A stretch of 10,575 bases of DNA from JAXHTH01 sp034211115. GTDB lineage: Bacteria; Planctomycetota; Phycisphaerae; Phycisphaerales; SM1A02. Below, piece by piece: positions 1 through 6,164 of the stretch. Location of the stretch: contig JAXHTH010000118.1 in NCBI GenBank assembly GCA_034211115.1, forward strand, positions 1 to 10,575. Reading direction: 5' to 3'. Each line of letters begins with the position of its first letter. The first letter of the stretch is position 1. The notes below the pieces were generated by a model. It was not told the DNA's origin, did no database searches, and saw nothing but the letters and a program-made list of their open reading frames with translations. The position numbers and the translations under genes are program-made.

Positions 1-439
1 GGAACATGTATGTACGAACCGGAACCGGGCGATCATCGAGGATCACATGCACGTCCGGATCCGGAGGGGGGATGGCGACCCAGCCGGCGCTGGGATAACA
101 GATCGGCGGGTAGTGCCCGAGCATGTCCCGCGCGTCGGAGCAGTGCACCACGAGCAGGTGCAGCCAGGTTCCGCCGGGCCGGCGATAGCGCCGGCTGAGG
201 ATCGCGTTGGGCCGCAGCAGCTTCTGCGCTTCCCGCGGCACCGCCTCGTCCTCGCCGACCCAGTCGCCGACGAAAAAGGGCACGCCCTCCATCGCCGCGG
301 CGATCTCCACCCGCCGGGCCGCGGCGCTCCCGTCCGGCGCCACCCGGTTGGGCAGCGTCTGCGACAGCGCGACCAGCAGCAGCAGCGACAGCCAGGGCGC
401 CGCGGTGCCGAGGAATCTCAGGATGACTGCGGCTCTCAT
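1..439 (-). CDS. EpsI-like (DUF3485) exosortase-associated protein, C-terminus cut by window edge
   Basis: The first 146 codons are present; the gene runs off the left edge. I read it by translating the minus strand from the ATG at 439. An N-terminal hydrophobic stretch (about residues 13-26) should act as a signal anchor. It is followed by a soluble part with FFVGDWVGEDEAVP (55-68), which resembles the 'I..W.g....l....' start of DUF3485, and the family's best motif, H109-YPPICYPSAGW120, with a conserved Cys at 114. In known systems EpsI/DUF3485 is either a separate protein or fused to the exosortase C-terminus, and is needed for exopolysaccharide-linked export. Its biochemical role is unsettled. 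The start lies 2 bases after the exosortase stop, so the two genes are surely co-transcribed and probably translationally coupled. The family is fairly certain; the missing C-terminus prevents a length check. Confidence 0.85.
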   Translation of the reverse strand, partial: MRAAVILRFLGTAAPWLSLLLLVALSQTLPNRVAPDGSAAARRVEIAAAMEGVPFFVGDWVGEDEAVPREAQKLLRPNAILSRRYRRPGGTWLHLLVVHCSDARDMLGHYPPICYPSAGWVAIPPPDPDVHVILDDRPVPVRTYMF

Positions 440-441
440 AA

Positions 442-1314
442 TCACTGCGTCGCCAGTCGGAAGGACATCACGGGAAACTCGAGCCAGCGCACCATGCGCA
501 GCACGCCCACGAGCACGATCAACGCCAGCGGGAGCATCGCCCACCCCGCCAGGTCGTGGAAGACCTGAGCGGTGTGCACGTTGCCGTAGCCGAAGATCAG
601 GCTGGTGGGAACCAGTCGAATCACGTTGCACACGATCGCCACCACGGGCGACAGCGCGATCAGAATCAGCCGGGTGGCCGGCTTCAGCGGCGTGCCGAAG
701 GCGAACGCGTATACCACGAGGGTGAGGGCGAAGACCATGCGCATGCCGTTGCACGCCTCGCCCACCGCGACCTGCTCGCCGTTGATGATCAGCACGTTCC
801 CGCTCTTCAGGCTGCTCACGCCGATGAGCTCCAGCGTCGCGTGCGTCACCCCGGTGGCCATCTCCTGCAGCGGCCAGGCGAGGCTGTGGCGGATGCCCCC
901 CGGAATGGGAAGAAGAAACGCCAGCACCGCGAACACGGGGGCAAAGAGGCGCAGCGGGATCGGGCCGGTGAAGGACAGCAGCACGCCGATGAGGGTCACC
1001 ATCGCCCCGCCGTGCCAGGCCACCTGGATCCCCGCCTCGAATCCCCACCAGCTCGCCAGCCAGCCTCCCGCCACCACCGCGGGACCGACCAGATTCGGCC
1101 GCAGCGCCACATAGCGCACACGACTGCGCCGCAGCCACAGCAGCCACGCCGCCACGAGCGGCGCCAGAAAGATGTGCGACTGCTCCTCGTCGCGCAGCCC
1201 GATGTTGATGATGTCCATCAGCGGCTGGCGATGCAGCCAGATCGCAACGCCGGCCAGCAGCGTGAGGAACGCGTAGTCGCGCGCGCGCCAGATTCGCCGG
1301 GGGGGAATCTTCAT
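442..1314 (-). CDS. Exosortase/archaeosortase family transpeptidase
   Basis: This is a 290-residue polytopic membrane protein with about eight hydrophobic segments, the usual size for an exosortase. The family signature is complete. FLLPIPGG (133-140) precedes the long helical stretch, V184-GEACNGMR192 holds the catalytic Cys188, N230-VIR233 gives the conserved Arg, and FHDLAGW (252-258) gives His253. By family knowledge, exosortases cleave and transfer proteins bearing a C-terminal PEP-CTERM-like tripartite tail at the cytoplasmic membrane, coupled to polysaccharide export. I cannot assign a subtype, and no PEP-CTERM protein is in the window. The ATG at 1314 overlaps the upstream stop as ATGA, and AGGAG lies 10 bases before it. 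The same frame is open for some 840 bases further upstream, but that part is only a shadow of the preceding gene and carries no exosortase homology. Confidence 0.93.
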   Translation of the reverse strand: MKIPPRRIWRARDYAFLTLLAGVAIWLHRQPLMDIINIGLRDEEQSHIFLAPLVAAWLLWLRRSRVRYVALRPNLVGPAVVAGGWLASWWGFEAGIQVAWHGGAMVTLIGVLLSFTGPIPLRLFAPVFAVLAFLLPIPGGIRHSLAWPLQEMATGVTHATLELIGVSSLKSGNVLIINGEQVAVGEACNGMRMVFALTLVVYAFAFGTPLKPATRLILIALSPVVAIVCNVIRLVPTSLIFGYGNVHTAQVFHDLAGWAMLPLALIVLVGVLRMVRWLEFPVMSFRLATQ

Positions 1315-2276
1315 GAACCGGCGACTCCTGTTCGATCGGCGGCCGGTATCGCGGCCGGCGGGGCAACCCGCGCCGGCGCGCCGGGCACGATGCTTCGAAT
1401 CACCTCGCGGCGGGCGGTGATCGCCGCCAGCGGGCCGACGATGCTCTGGCTGATGATGGCCCCGCCTCCGATGGTGGCCCCCGACAGCAGGACGCTGTCG
1501 TGCACCACCGCCCCGTCCTCGATGAGCACGCCGTCCTCGATGATGCAACGCCCGTCCAGCACGGCCGAAGAGGACACCGAAGCCTGCGGCGAAAGCCGAA
1601 TCGACCGGACCCCGTCTTCGACGGAGGACAGACTCTCGCGCAACGCGGCCAGGTACTCGCCGCGATCGAACAGCCGCAGCAGGCGCGCGCCCACGCGGGC
1701 GGCGCCGACCGCGACGCCGTCGCCGGCCAGCGCGGGAAGGAACTGCTCCTTCAGGTCGAAGTAGCCGACGGGGGGAACCATGCCGAACGTTCGGCGGGCG
1801 AAGGCGTACACGCCGGCCGGCTCGTCGGCCCCGCACACGCCGACCACGCCCGAACGGTCGTCCCGCCACGCGTCGCGCAGCGGGGCCAGCGAGGCCGGCG
1901 GCAGGGCGTTCGCCTCGATCACGATGACGATCGCCTCCTCCTCCAGGTCGCCCGTCACGTCGCGCAGGATTCCCCCCGCGCCGCGCCACGAGGCGGGCTC
2001 GGCGATGCCGCGCACCGCACCCCGCGCATCGTCGGCGGCGCGCGATCGTCCCCCGCGCTGATGGCACGATTCGATCGCCTGAACGTCGTGCTCGGTGTTC
2101 ACCACGATGCGCACGTCGTGCAAGCCGTCGATGCCGGCCAGGGCGCGCAGCCACGCGTCGAGCACCGTCCCCTCAGACCCCATCGGCAGGCACAGCGCCG
2201 GCACGTCCAGCGCCTCGCGCAGCGGCGACGGACGCAACGTGCCGGCCAGCAGTACCGCGGTGAGAGGTCGATCCAT
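1311..2276 (-). CDS. Nucleotidyltransferase-like protein with hexapeptide beta-helix tail; probably catalytically degenerate
   Basis: The 321-residue product has the plan of NDP-sugar pyrophosphorylases: a GT-A-like N-terminal domain and a left-handed beta-helix tail. TAVLLAG (6-12) matches the nucleotide-binding strand, and G99-AGGILRDV matches the central Gly-rich loop. The tail (about 229-285) shows hexapeptide rhythm, with CIIEDGVLIEDGAVVHDSVL and ATIGGGAIISQSIV. The canonical GGxGTRL signature is missing: AG is followed by TLRPSPL. The usual P-K-x-x-x-P Lys is replaced (PALCLP, 26-31), and the expected metal-binding Asp position reads IVIEANAL. It may therefore bind rather than activate a nucleotide sugar, or act as a scaffold. 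Context is an exosortase/polysaccharide operon. I chose the ATG at 2276 because it sits six residues before the domain begins. A TTG 12 codons upstream is possible but has only a weak ribosome site. Confidence 0.75.
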   Translation of the reverse strand: MDRPLTAVLLAGTLRPSPLREALDVPALCLPMGSEGTVLDAWLRALAGIDGLHDVRIVVNTEHDVQAIESCHQRGGRSRAADDARGAVRGIAEPASWRGAGGILRDVTGDLEEEAIVIVIEANALPPASLAPLRDAWRDDRSGVVGVCGADEPAGVYAFARRTFGMVPPVGYFDLKEQFLPALAGDGVAVGAARVGARLLRLFDRGEYLAALRESLSSVEDGVRSIRLSPQASVSSSAVLDGRCIIEDGVLIEDGAVVHDSVLLSGATIGGGAIISQSIVGPLAAITARREVIRSIVPGAPARVAPPAAIPAADRTGVAGS

Positions 2277-2323
2277 GACGCTCGGTTCCACGCTCTTCTT
2301 CTTCTCGTTCAAACGCGGCGGCC

Positions 2324-2875
2324 TCAGCCGTGACGCGTCTCCCAGGGGAATCCGTTCACGCTGTCATGCGCCCGGCGATGCTCGTCCGGCTGCGTCGGGT
2401 CGTAGGCGTGCGTGACGTAGTACAGCAGCCCCGCGGGCGCCGGCCCCACGCAGGCGGCGCCGTGCCACAGCGGCGGGGGAATCACCAGCACGCCGCGCCG
2501 CTGCTCGCCCATCACCAGCATCCATGCCTTGTCATCCGATTCGCGATACACGCCCGCCTTGAGATGCCCGGTCAGGCAACACCAGAAATCCGTCTGCTTG
2601 TCGTGTCGATGCCACGCCTTGATCACCTGCGGATACTGCATCGAGAAGTTGATCTGCCCCCGCTCGCTCATCGCGCCGGCGAGGAGGTTCATGAGCGACC
2701 AGCCGCGGTCGTCCGTGTACGGCTTGACCGGCACGAAGACGGGTTCGCCCTCGCGCTTCGCCAGCTCGTGCGCTTCGACAAAGGATCCTTCAAACGTCGT
2801 GGGGGCATGAGTCTCCAACCGCCCGTCTCCTCGTCTCTGCGCCGCGGTGTGCATCTCCGTGCAGCTTGCTGTCAT
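2324..2875 (-). CDS. dTDP-4-dehydrorhamnose 3,5-epimerase-like cupin
   Basis: This 183-residue protein has the RmlC/dTDP-sugar isomerase cupin fold. DDRGWS (55-60) is the family's early 'D.RG' signature. IKAWHRHDKQTDFWCC (85-100) contains the active-site His pair region and Gln, VIPPPLWHGA (131-140) is the second cupin His motif, and YYVTHAYDPTQPDEHRR (152-168) is the closing segment seen in this group. Known members epimerise C3/C5 of dTDP-4-keto-6-deoxyglucose on the path to dTDP-rhamnose, and relatives act on other keto-sugars, so the exact substrate is open. The start at 2875 is preceded by GGAAAGAG at good spacing; reading further upstream gives an Arg-rich non-homologous extension. It is the first gene of the leftward cluster, 47 bases before the nucleotidyltransferase-like gene, and is consistent with supplying a deoxysugar for surface polysaccharide. 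Confidence 0.82.
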   Translation of the reverse strand: MTASCTEMHTAAQRRGDGRLETHAPTTFEGSFVEAHELAKREGEPVFVPVKPYTDDRGWSLMNLLAGAMSERGQINFSMQYPQVIKAWHRHDKQTDFWCCLTGHLKAGVYRESDDKAWMLVMGEQRRGVLVIPPPLWHGAACVGPAPAGLLYYVTHAYDPTQPDEHRRAHDSVNGFPWETRHG

Positions 2876-3341
2876 ATCCGCTCTTTCCGATTCAATGTCC
2901 GTCAGGGGCAATCGCCGGGCACGGACAGCCCCGCGTCGGCGGCGGCGCACGATGCACCGGACGCGGCGACATCCCCGCAGCATCGTTTATCGGTTCCGCG
3001 GGAAGGCCGTTGAAGGCGAACCGGCGCAAAAGCCCGGGCAGTTGAAACGCCCGCGGCGAGGGCGATCGGGGCGGGTGCCGACGGTTCTGATAATGCCGCC
3101 GCCGCACCCCGTCCGCGCCGCGGCCCCCCGGCCGCAGCGCCTGTTATCGGCGCTTCGGGCATCTGCCGCCGACCCCGGGGCAATGCGCCCAGGCCCCGGG
3201 GCGTTGACCTTCCCCGCCGGGCGCTGCGCGATCCGTCCGTCGCCCGCGATGGGTCTATGATTCGCCTCCCCCCGCCGCCCGCCGGCGCCGGCCGACGCAG
3301 CCGGCCCCGCGGGGGTCCAGAGAAGGAGATCACGCGAGCCC
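2876..3341. other. 466-base divergent intergenic region
   Basis: This stretch separates the leftward polysaccharide/exosortase cluster from the rightward redox gene, so it should hold promoters for both. Open frames on both strands here are Arg/Pro/Gly-rich, match no family I know, and lack good ribosome sites. I therefore call it non-coding. The recognisable items are the paired CCCCGGGGC boxes (3173-3202), a TTGACC at 3204-3209, and a TATGAT at 3256-3261 that could be a -10 element about 80 bases before the ATG at 3342. No -35 lies at the right distance from that TATGAT. For the leftward direction I saw no convincing promoter. Confidence 0.6.
3173..3202. promoter_or_regulatory. Paired CCCCGGGGC palindromic boxes (possible operator)
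   Basis: CCCCGGGGC occurs at 3173-3181 and again at 3194-3202. The centres of the CCCCGGGG cores are 21 bases apart, close to two helical turns. The second copy extends to a perfect 10-base palindrome GCCCCGGGGC and lies one base before a TTGACC. The spacing and location in a divergent intergenic region suit two protein dimers binding one DNA face. In GC-rich DNA such words also arise by chance, so this is only a candidate. Confidence 0.3.
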
Positions 3342-4511
3342 ATGTCCGCCTCAACCCTCTCATCGGCGCTGGGGGTGCTCTTCTCCCGCCTGCTCGTGCC
3401 CGGCTGGCTGATGACCGGCGCGCTGTTCAAGCTGTATTACCGCAGCCCGCGGAGCCTGCCGGAGACGATCTGGAAGAACGCCTACGAGATCATCGACCTC
3501 GATCTCCTGCTCCGCGGGATTATCGGGCTCGAACTGGTCATCGCGGGGATCATGTTCTTCTCCCGCCGCTTCGCCCGCCCGACGGCCATTGCCCTGCTGG
3601 TCGTCTTCTGCCTGATCCTGCTCAACGAGATGCGGATCGGCGCCGCCTCCTGCGGCTGCATGGGCAAGATCGTCATGCCGCCGTGGGTGATGCTGGTGAT
3701 CGATGTCCCGCTGCTCATCGGCGTCCTCGTCTTCCGGCCTTCCGGGGGCCGGCCCCCGGAAGTGCGGTCAACAGCATCTGCCGAAGGCAAGCCGGCGATG
3801 AACCCCTGGCCGGCCGTGTTCGCCCTCGCCTGGGTCCTCTTCAGCTTCGGTCTTGCCTTCGGCGTGCCGGATGTGAAGGTACAGCAACCCGACGACACGG
3901 TCGCCGTCAGGCCCAATCCGGGCAATGGCGATCCCGCCGCCAACCCGGGAGACAACGCCGACACCGGCGACGACCAGGGCCGGGATGGTGATCCAGACGA
4001 GTCGAAGCCGGGCGAGGAAGGCAACGATGATCCGCCCGATCCCGGCGAGGTCGTCGAAGGTCCCGAGCCGCCCCCGCCGTCAACGCCGCGCGGCCCTCAG
4101 CCCCCCCCGTCCTGGCACGTCTTCGAGGTCGATGAGTACGCGGGCAAGCGCTGGAACGAGATCCCCTTCACGCGCTTCCTGCGCACGCAGCCGGAGGACA
4201 TCAACTCCGGCCGACGTTATATCGTCCTGTACAACCCCACCTGCGATCACTGTTATGACGTGTTGTTGACGTACTTCACGGGCGAGCTCCCCGCGCCGAC
4301 CACGGTGATCGCGATTCCGGAGACGAAGACGGGCTGGTCAGAGGAAGAGGCGTACCCCATGCCGTGCGAGGCGTGCGCGAGGCTCGAGCTTCCCCTCGGC
4401 TGCGACTGGCTCGTCCTGCCTCCGGTCGTGATCGCCTTGGAAGACGGCGTCGTGCAGTGCGCCAAGGAAGGCGAAGATCCCATCGAACCGGAATGCCTCA
4501 TCTGGCACTGA
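3342..4511 (+). CDS. MauE/DoxX-like membrane redox protein fused to a thioredoxin-like domain
   Basis: The 389-residue protein has three parts. Residues 1-132 form four membrane helices (about 8-28, 54-74, 80-96, 111-132) with SCGCMGK at 103-109 just before the fourth, matching the CxC(F/M)G motif of MauE/DoxX-type redox membrane proteins. A fifth helix (about 156-176) leads into a long Asp/Glu/Pro/Gly-rich linker (180-256). The C-terminal domain (about 257-389) has a strand-like YIVLYNPTCDHCYDVLL (293-309) with a CxxC at 301/304, as in thioredoxin folds, followed by C342/C345, C354, C373 and C385. MauE supports disulfide formation in methylamine dehydrogenase, so I infer an electron-relay and disulfide-handling role outside the membrane. 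AAGGAG lies 13 bases before the ATG. Nothing downstream is closely coupled, as the next gene starts 227 bases away. The fusion partner is inferred from the CxxC and local sequence pattern only. Confidence 0.8.
   Translation: MSASTLSSALGVLFSRLLVPGWLMTGALFKLYYRSPRSLPETIWKNAYEIIDLDLLLRGIIGLELVIAGIMFFSRRFARPTAIALLVVFCLILLNEMRIGAASCGCMGKIVMPPWVMLVIDVPLLIGVLVFRPSGGRPPEVRSTASAEGKPAMNPWPAVFALAWVLFSFGLAFGVPDVKVQQPDDTVAVRPNPGNGDPAANPGDNADTGDDQGRDGDPDESKPGEEGNDDPPDPGEVVEGPEPPPPSTPRGPQPPPSWHVFEVDEYAGKRWNEIPFTRFLRTQPEDINSGRRYIVLYNPTCDHCYDVLLTYFTGELPAPTTVIAIPETKTGWSEEEAYPMPCEACARLELPLGCDWLVLPPVVIALEDGVVQCAKEGEDPIEPECLIWH
3739..3762. repeat. Perfect 24-bp GC-rich palindrome inside the redox gene
   Basis: CTTCCGGGGGCC at 3739-3750 is followed directly by its exact reverse complement at 3751-3762, with no loop. 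It encodes Pro-Ser-Gly-Gly-Arg-Pro-Pro-Glu (about 133-140), in the loop between membrane helices 4 and 5, a place that would tolerate an insertion. It may be a dispersed palindromic element or a protein-binding site. Confidence 0.75.
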
Positions 4512-4738
4512 ACACACCGCGTCGGCGCTCGAATGTTCTCCTGCGCCTGTAGAGGGGTGACAAATGCCTGTCACCCCTCGCGAGGCTGTGATTCGTGAAC
4601 CCGCCTCGCTGACGGATCTTCCCGCCCCGGCGGAGTCGGTCAGCGGAGTATCTGCAGAAAAAGAGCCTTCAGTCTCCCCATCCCCCCGATCCGGTGTAAT
4701 CTATCGTCAGGTAAAGGCATTTCGAAAGGGGGTGAGCC
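4512..4738 (+). other. 227-base intergenic stretch with hairpin and possible promoter
   Basis: This lies between the redox gene and the HAF-repeat gene. It contains the hairpin at 4552-4579 and, near the end, TGTAAT at 4695-4700, a fair -10 match about 38 bases before the GTG start. The only -35-like word, TTCAGT at 4668-4673, is spaced 21 bases away, so the promoter is weakly supported. An open frame starting at 4564 overlaps the HAF gene out of frame and has no recognisable features. Confidence 0.4.
4552..4579. repeat. Inverted repeat, 11-bp stem with 6-base loop; terminator or dispersed palindrome
   Basis: GAGGGGTGACA at 4552-4562 pairs perfectly with TGTCACCCCTC at 4569-4579 across the loop AATGCC. 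It begins 40 bases after the stop of the redox gene, a sensible place to end that transcript. No T-run follows on either strand, so a standard intrinsic terminator is not proved. A dispersed extragenic palindrome is an alternative. Confidence 0.7.
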
Positions 4739-5995
4739 GTGATTGGGCATCACCAGGGTCTCTTGAAGCGAATGGGACGGGCTGCCGGCGCTCTCGTTTG
4801 CAGTCTGTTCGTAACTCTCGGCGCTTCGGTCGCCCACGGGCAGTGCCGGTACGAGGTGACGGTCATCGAGGGGCCGCGGTCGGACGCGCTGGGGCAGGCG
4901 TTGCTGTACGGGGTGGGGCTGAATGAGCAGGGGCACGTGGTCGGATACTTCCACTACACCGGCGGCTGGAACCGGCCGTTTCTGTGGACGGATGAGACAG
5001 GACTGGTCGAGTTGCCTCTGCCGCCGGACTCGTACGAGGCGTGGGCCGGCGACATCAATGAGGCGGGTCAGATCGTGGGGTCGATGACTCACAACGACTT
5101 GGGATTCCGCGGCTTCCTGTACGAGGACGGCGAATATACGGTTGTTGGCCCGGTGATCCCGGACGCCGGCTGGTCCTCCAGTTCGGCGATCAACAACGAT
5201 GGAAGGGTCGTGGGCTACCGCAGCATCACCGAGGAAGTCAATCCCTACAACGCGTACATCTGGTCAGCCGAGGATGGCTTCACTGATCTTGGGGTCATGG
5301 AGGGTCCTTACAGCGCCGCGCGGGATATCTCGGAAACTGGTCTTGTCGTCGGGTGGACAGGCTACCCCACTCCCGCTGATGAGGCATTCCTATGGGACGA
5401 CGGAGAACTCACGATCCTCGGCCCGATTCCGGGTGGGATCTCCAGCTCCGCACGAAGCGTCAACAACCGCGGAGAGATCGTGGGCAACAGCGCGACGGAG
5501 GTGGGCCGGAGCAGTGAATTGCGCGGTCTGGGATTCATGTGGCACGAGGGCGACTGGACTCTGCTCCAGCCCATCGCCGGATACGACGAATCCGGCGCAG
5601 CTGCCATCAACGACCTGTCTCAGATCGTCGGGTCAAGCGGCCCCATCGGTCCCGGCGGGAGCCACCCAACACTCTGGCAGAACGAGCAGCCTTGGGACCT
5701 GAACGATCTAGCGAACGTCGAGCACGGGTTTACCATGGAGGCGTGCGATGACATCAACAACAGGGGTCAGATCATCGCTGAAGGCTATGATGCCCAGTAC
5801 ATTAGCGTCACATTTCTCCTCACGCCGATCGGCCGGCCAACGGGTGACATAACCGGTGATTGTAATGTCGGGGTGGCCGATCTGCTCTTCCTATTGGCCG
5901 AGTGGGGAAAGACAGACTCCCCGGCCGACATCAACGACGATGGGGTCGTCGGCGTGTGGGATCTGCTCGCGCTGCTTGGCGATTGGGGATCGTGA
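4739..5995 (+). CDS. Secreted HAF-repeat protein with C-terminal dockerin-like repeats
   Basis: The 418-residue product starts with a signal peptide (basic K10/R11/R14, hydrophobic 15-32, likely cleaved near residues 32-34). Seven repeats of the form A-x-x-I/V-N-x-x-G-x-I-V-G lie at about 58, 103, 148, 194, 238, 287 and 336, spaced 44-49 residues. These match extracellular HAF repeats, and the count and spacing would suit a seven-bladed propeller, which is inference. The C-terminus (369-416) has two dockerin-like calcium loops, D370-x-T-x-D374...D381-LLFLL and D397-x-N-x-D401...D408-LLALL, each ending in a W-G. The start is GTG: AAAGGGGG lies just upstream at good spacing, while the ATG 11 codons later has a weak site and would shorten the basic region. 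Codon third positions are less GC-rich than in the nearby isomerase gene. Ligand and function are unknown; surface attachment or assembly is likely. Confidence 0.85.
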   Translation: MIGHHQGLLKRMGRAAGALVCSLFVTLGASVAHGQCRYEVTVIEGPRSDALGQALLYGVGLNEQGHVVGYFHYTGGWNRPFLWTDETGLVELPLPPDSYEAWAGDINEAGQIVGSMTHNDLGFRGFLYEDGEYTVVGPVIPDAGWSSSSAINNDGRVVGYRSITEEVNPYNAYIWSAEDGFTDLGVMEGPYSAARDISETGLVVGWTGYPTPADEAFLWDDGELTILGPIPGGISSSARSVNNRGEIVGNSATEVGRSSELRGLGFMWHEGDWTLLQPIAGYDESGAAAINDLSQIVGSSGPIGPGGSHPTLWQNEQPWDLNDLANVEHGFTMEACDDINNRGQIIAEGYDAQYISVTFLLTPIGRPTGDITGDCNVGVADLLFLLAEWGKTDSPADINDDGVVGVWDLLALLGDWGS

Positions 5996-6036
5996 TGAGC
6001 TAACCGCTCTCTTTGTTTTCGACGGCGAGGGGAGAG

Positions 6037-6045
6037 AAAGGAGGT
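6037..6045 (+). promoter_or_regulatory. Orphan strong Shine-Dalgarno sequence AAAGGAGGT
   Basis: This is close to the full anti-Shine-Dalgarno complement, but no ATG, GTG or TTG sits 4-12 bases after it. The nearest ATG (6067) is 21 bases away and opens a 27-codon frame (6067-6150). That frame ends 14 bases before the real start of the beta-helix gene, which has its own AAGGAA. It could serve a leader peptide, be a remnant of a deleted gene, or be chance. Confidence 0.35.
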
Positions 6046-6164
6046 AAAGACACCGAACCAGATCGCATGAGTTGCATGGGGCATCCTTCTGTGGGGACCG
6101 CCATGTCTGCACATCCCGGGTGGATGCCAACTCAGTCAATCACGTACTGAAAAGGAAACGAACA

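Noticed and set aside
556..1764. Long plus-strand open frame opposite the exosortase and nucleotidyltransferase-like genes
   Set aside because: It is His/Arg/Gln-rich, has no family motif, and is antisense to two genes with clear motifs and coupled starts. Long antisense frames are expected in GC-rich DNA.
1315..2154. Upstream in-frame extension of the exosortase, suggesting a fusion protein
   Set aside because: The extension is Arg-rich and low in complexity, overlaps the nucleotidyltransferase-like gene in another frame, and the ATGA junction at 1311-1314 gives a natural start.
3120..3135. GCGGCC-CCCC-GGCCGC hairpin
   Set aside because: A six-base GC stem in GC-rich DNA is expected by chance, and no T-run or gene end is next to it.
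2902..3363. Minus-strand open frame of about 150 codons in the divergent intergenic region
   Set aside because: Arg/Pro/Gly-rich composition, no motif, no good ribosome site, and it would cover the expected promoter zone and the start of the redox gene.
4564..4926. Plus-strand open frame of 120 codons starting inside the hairpin
   Set aside because: It overlaps the HAF gene out of frame, its ATG lies in the hairpin loop, and its sequence shows no recognisable domain.
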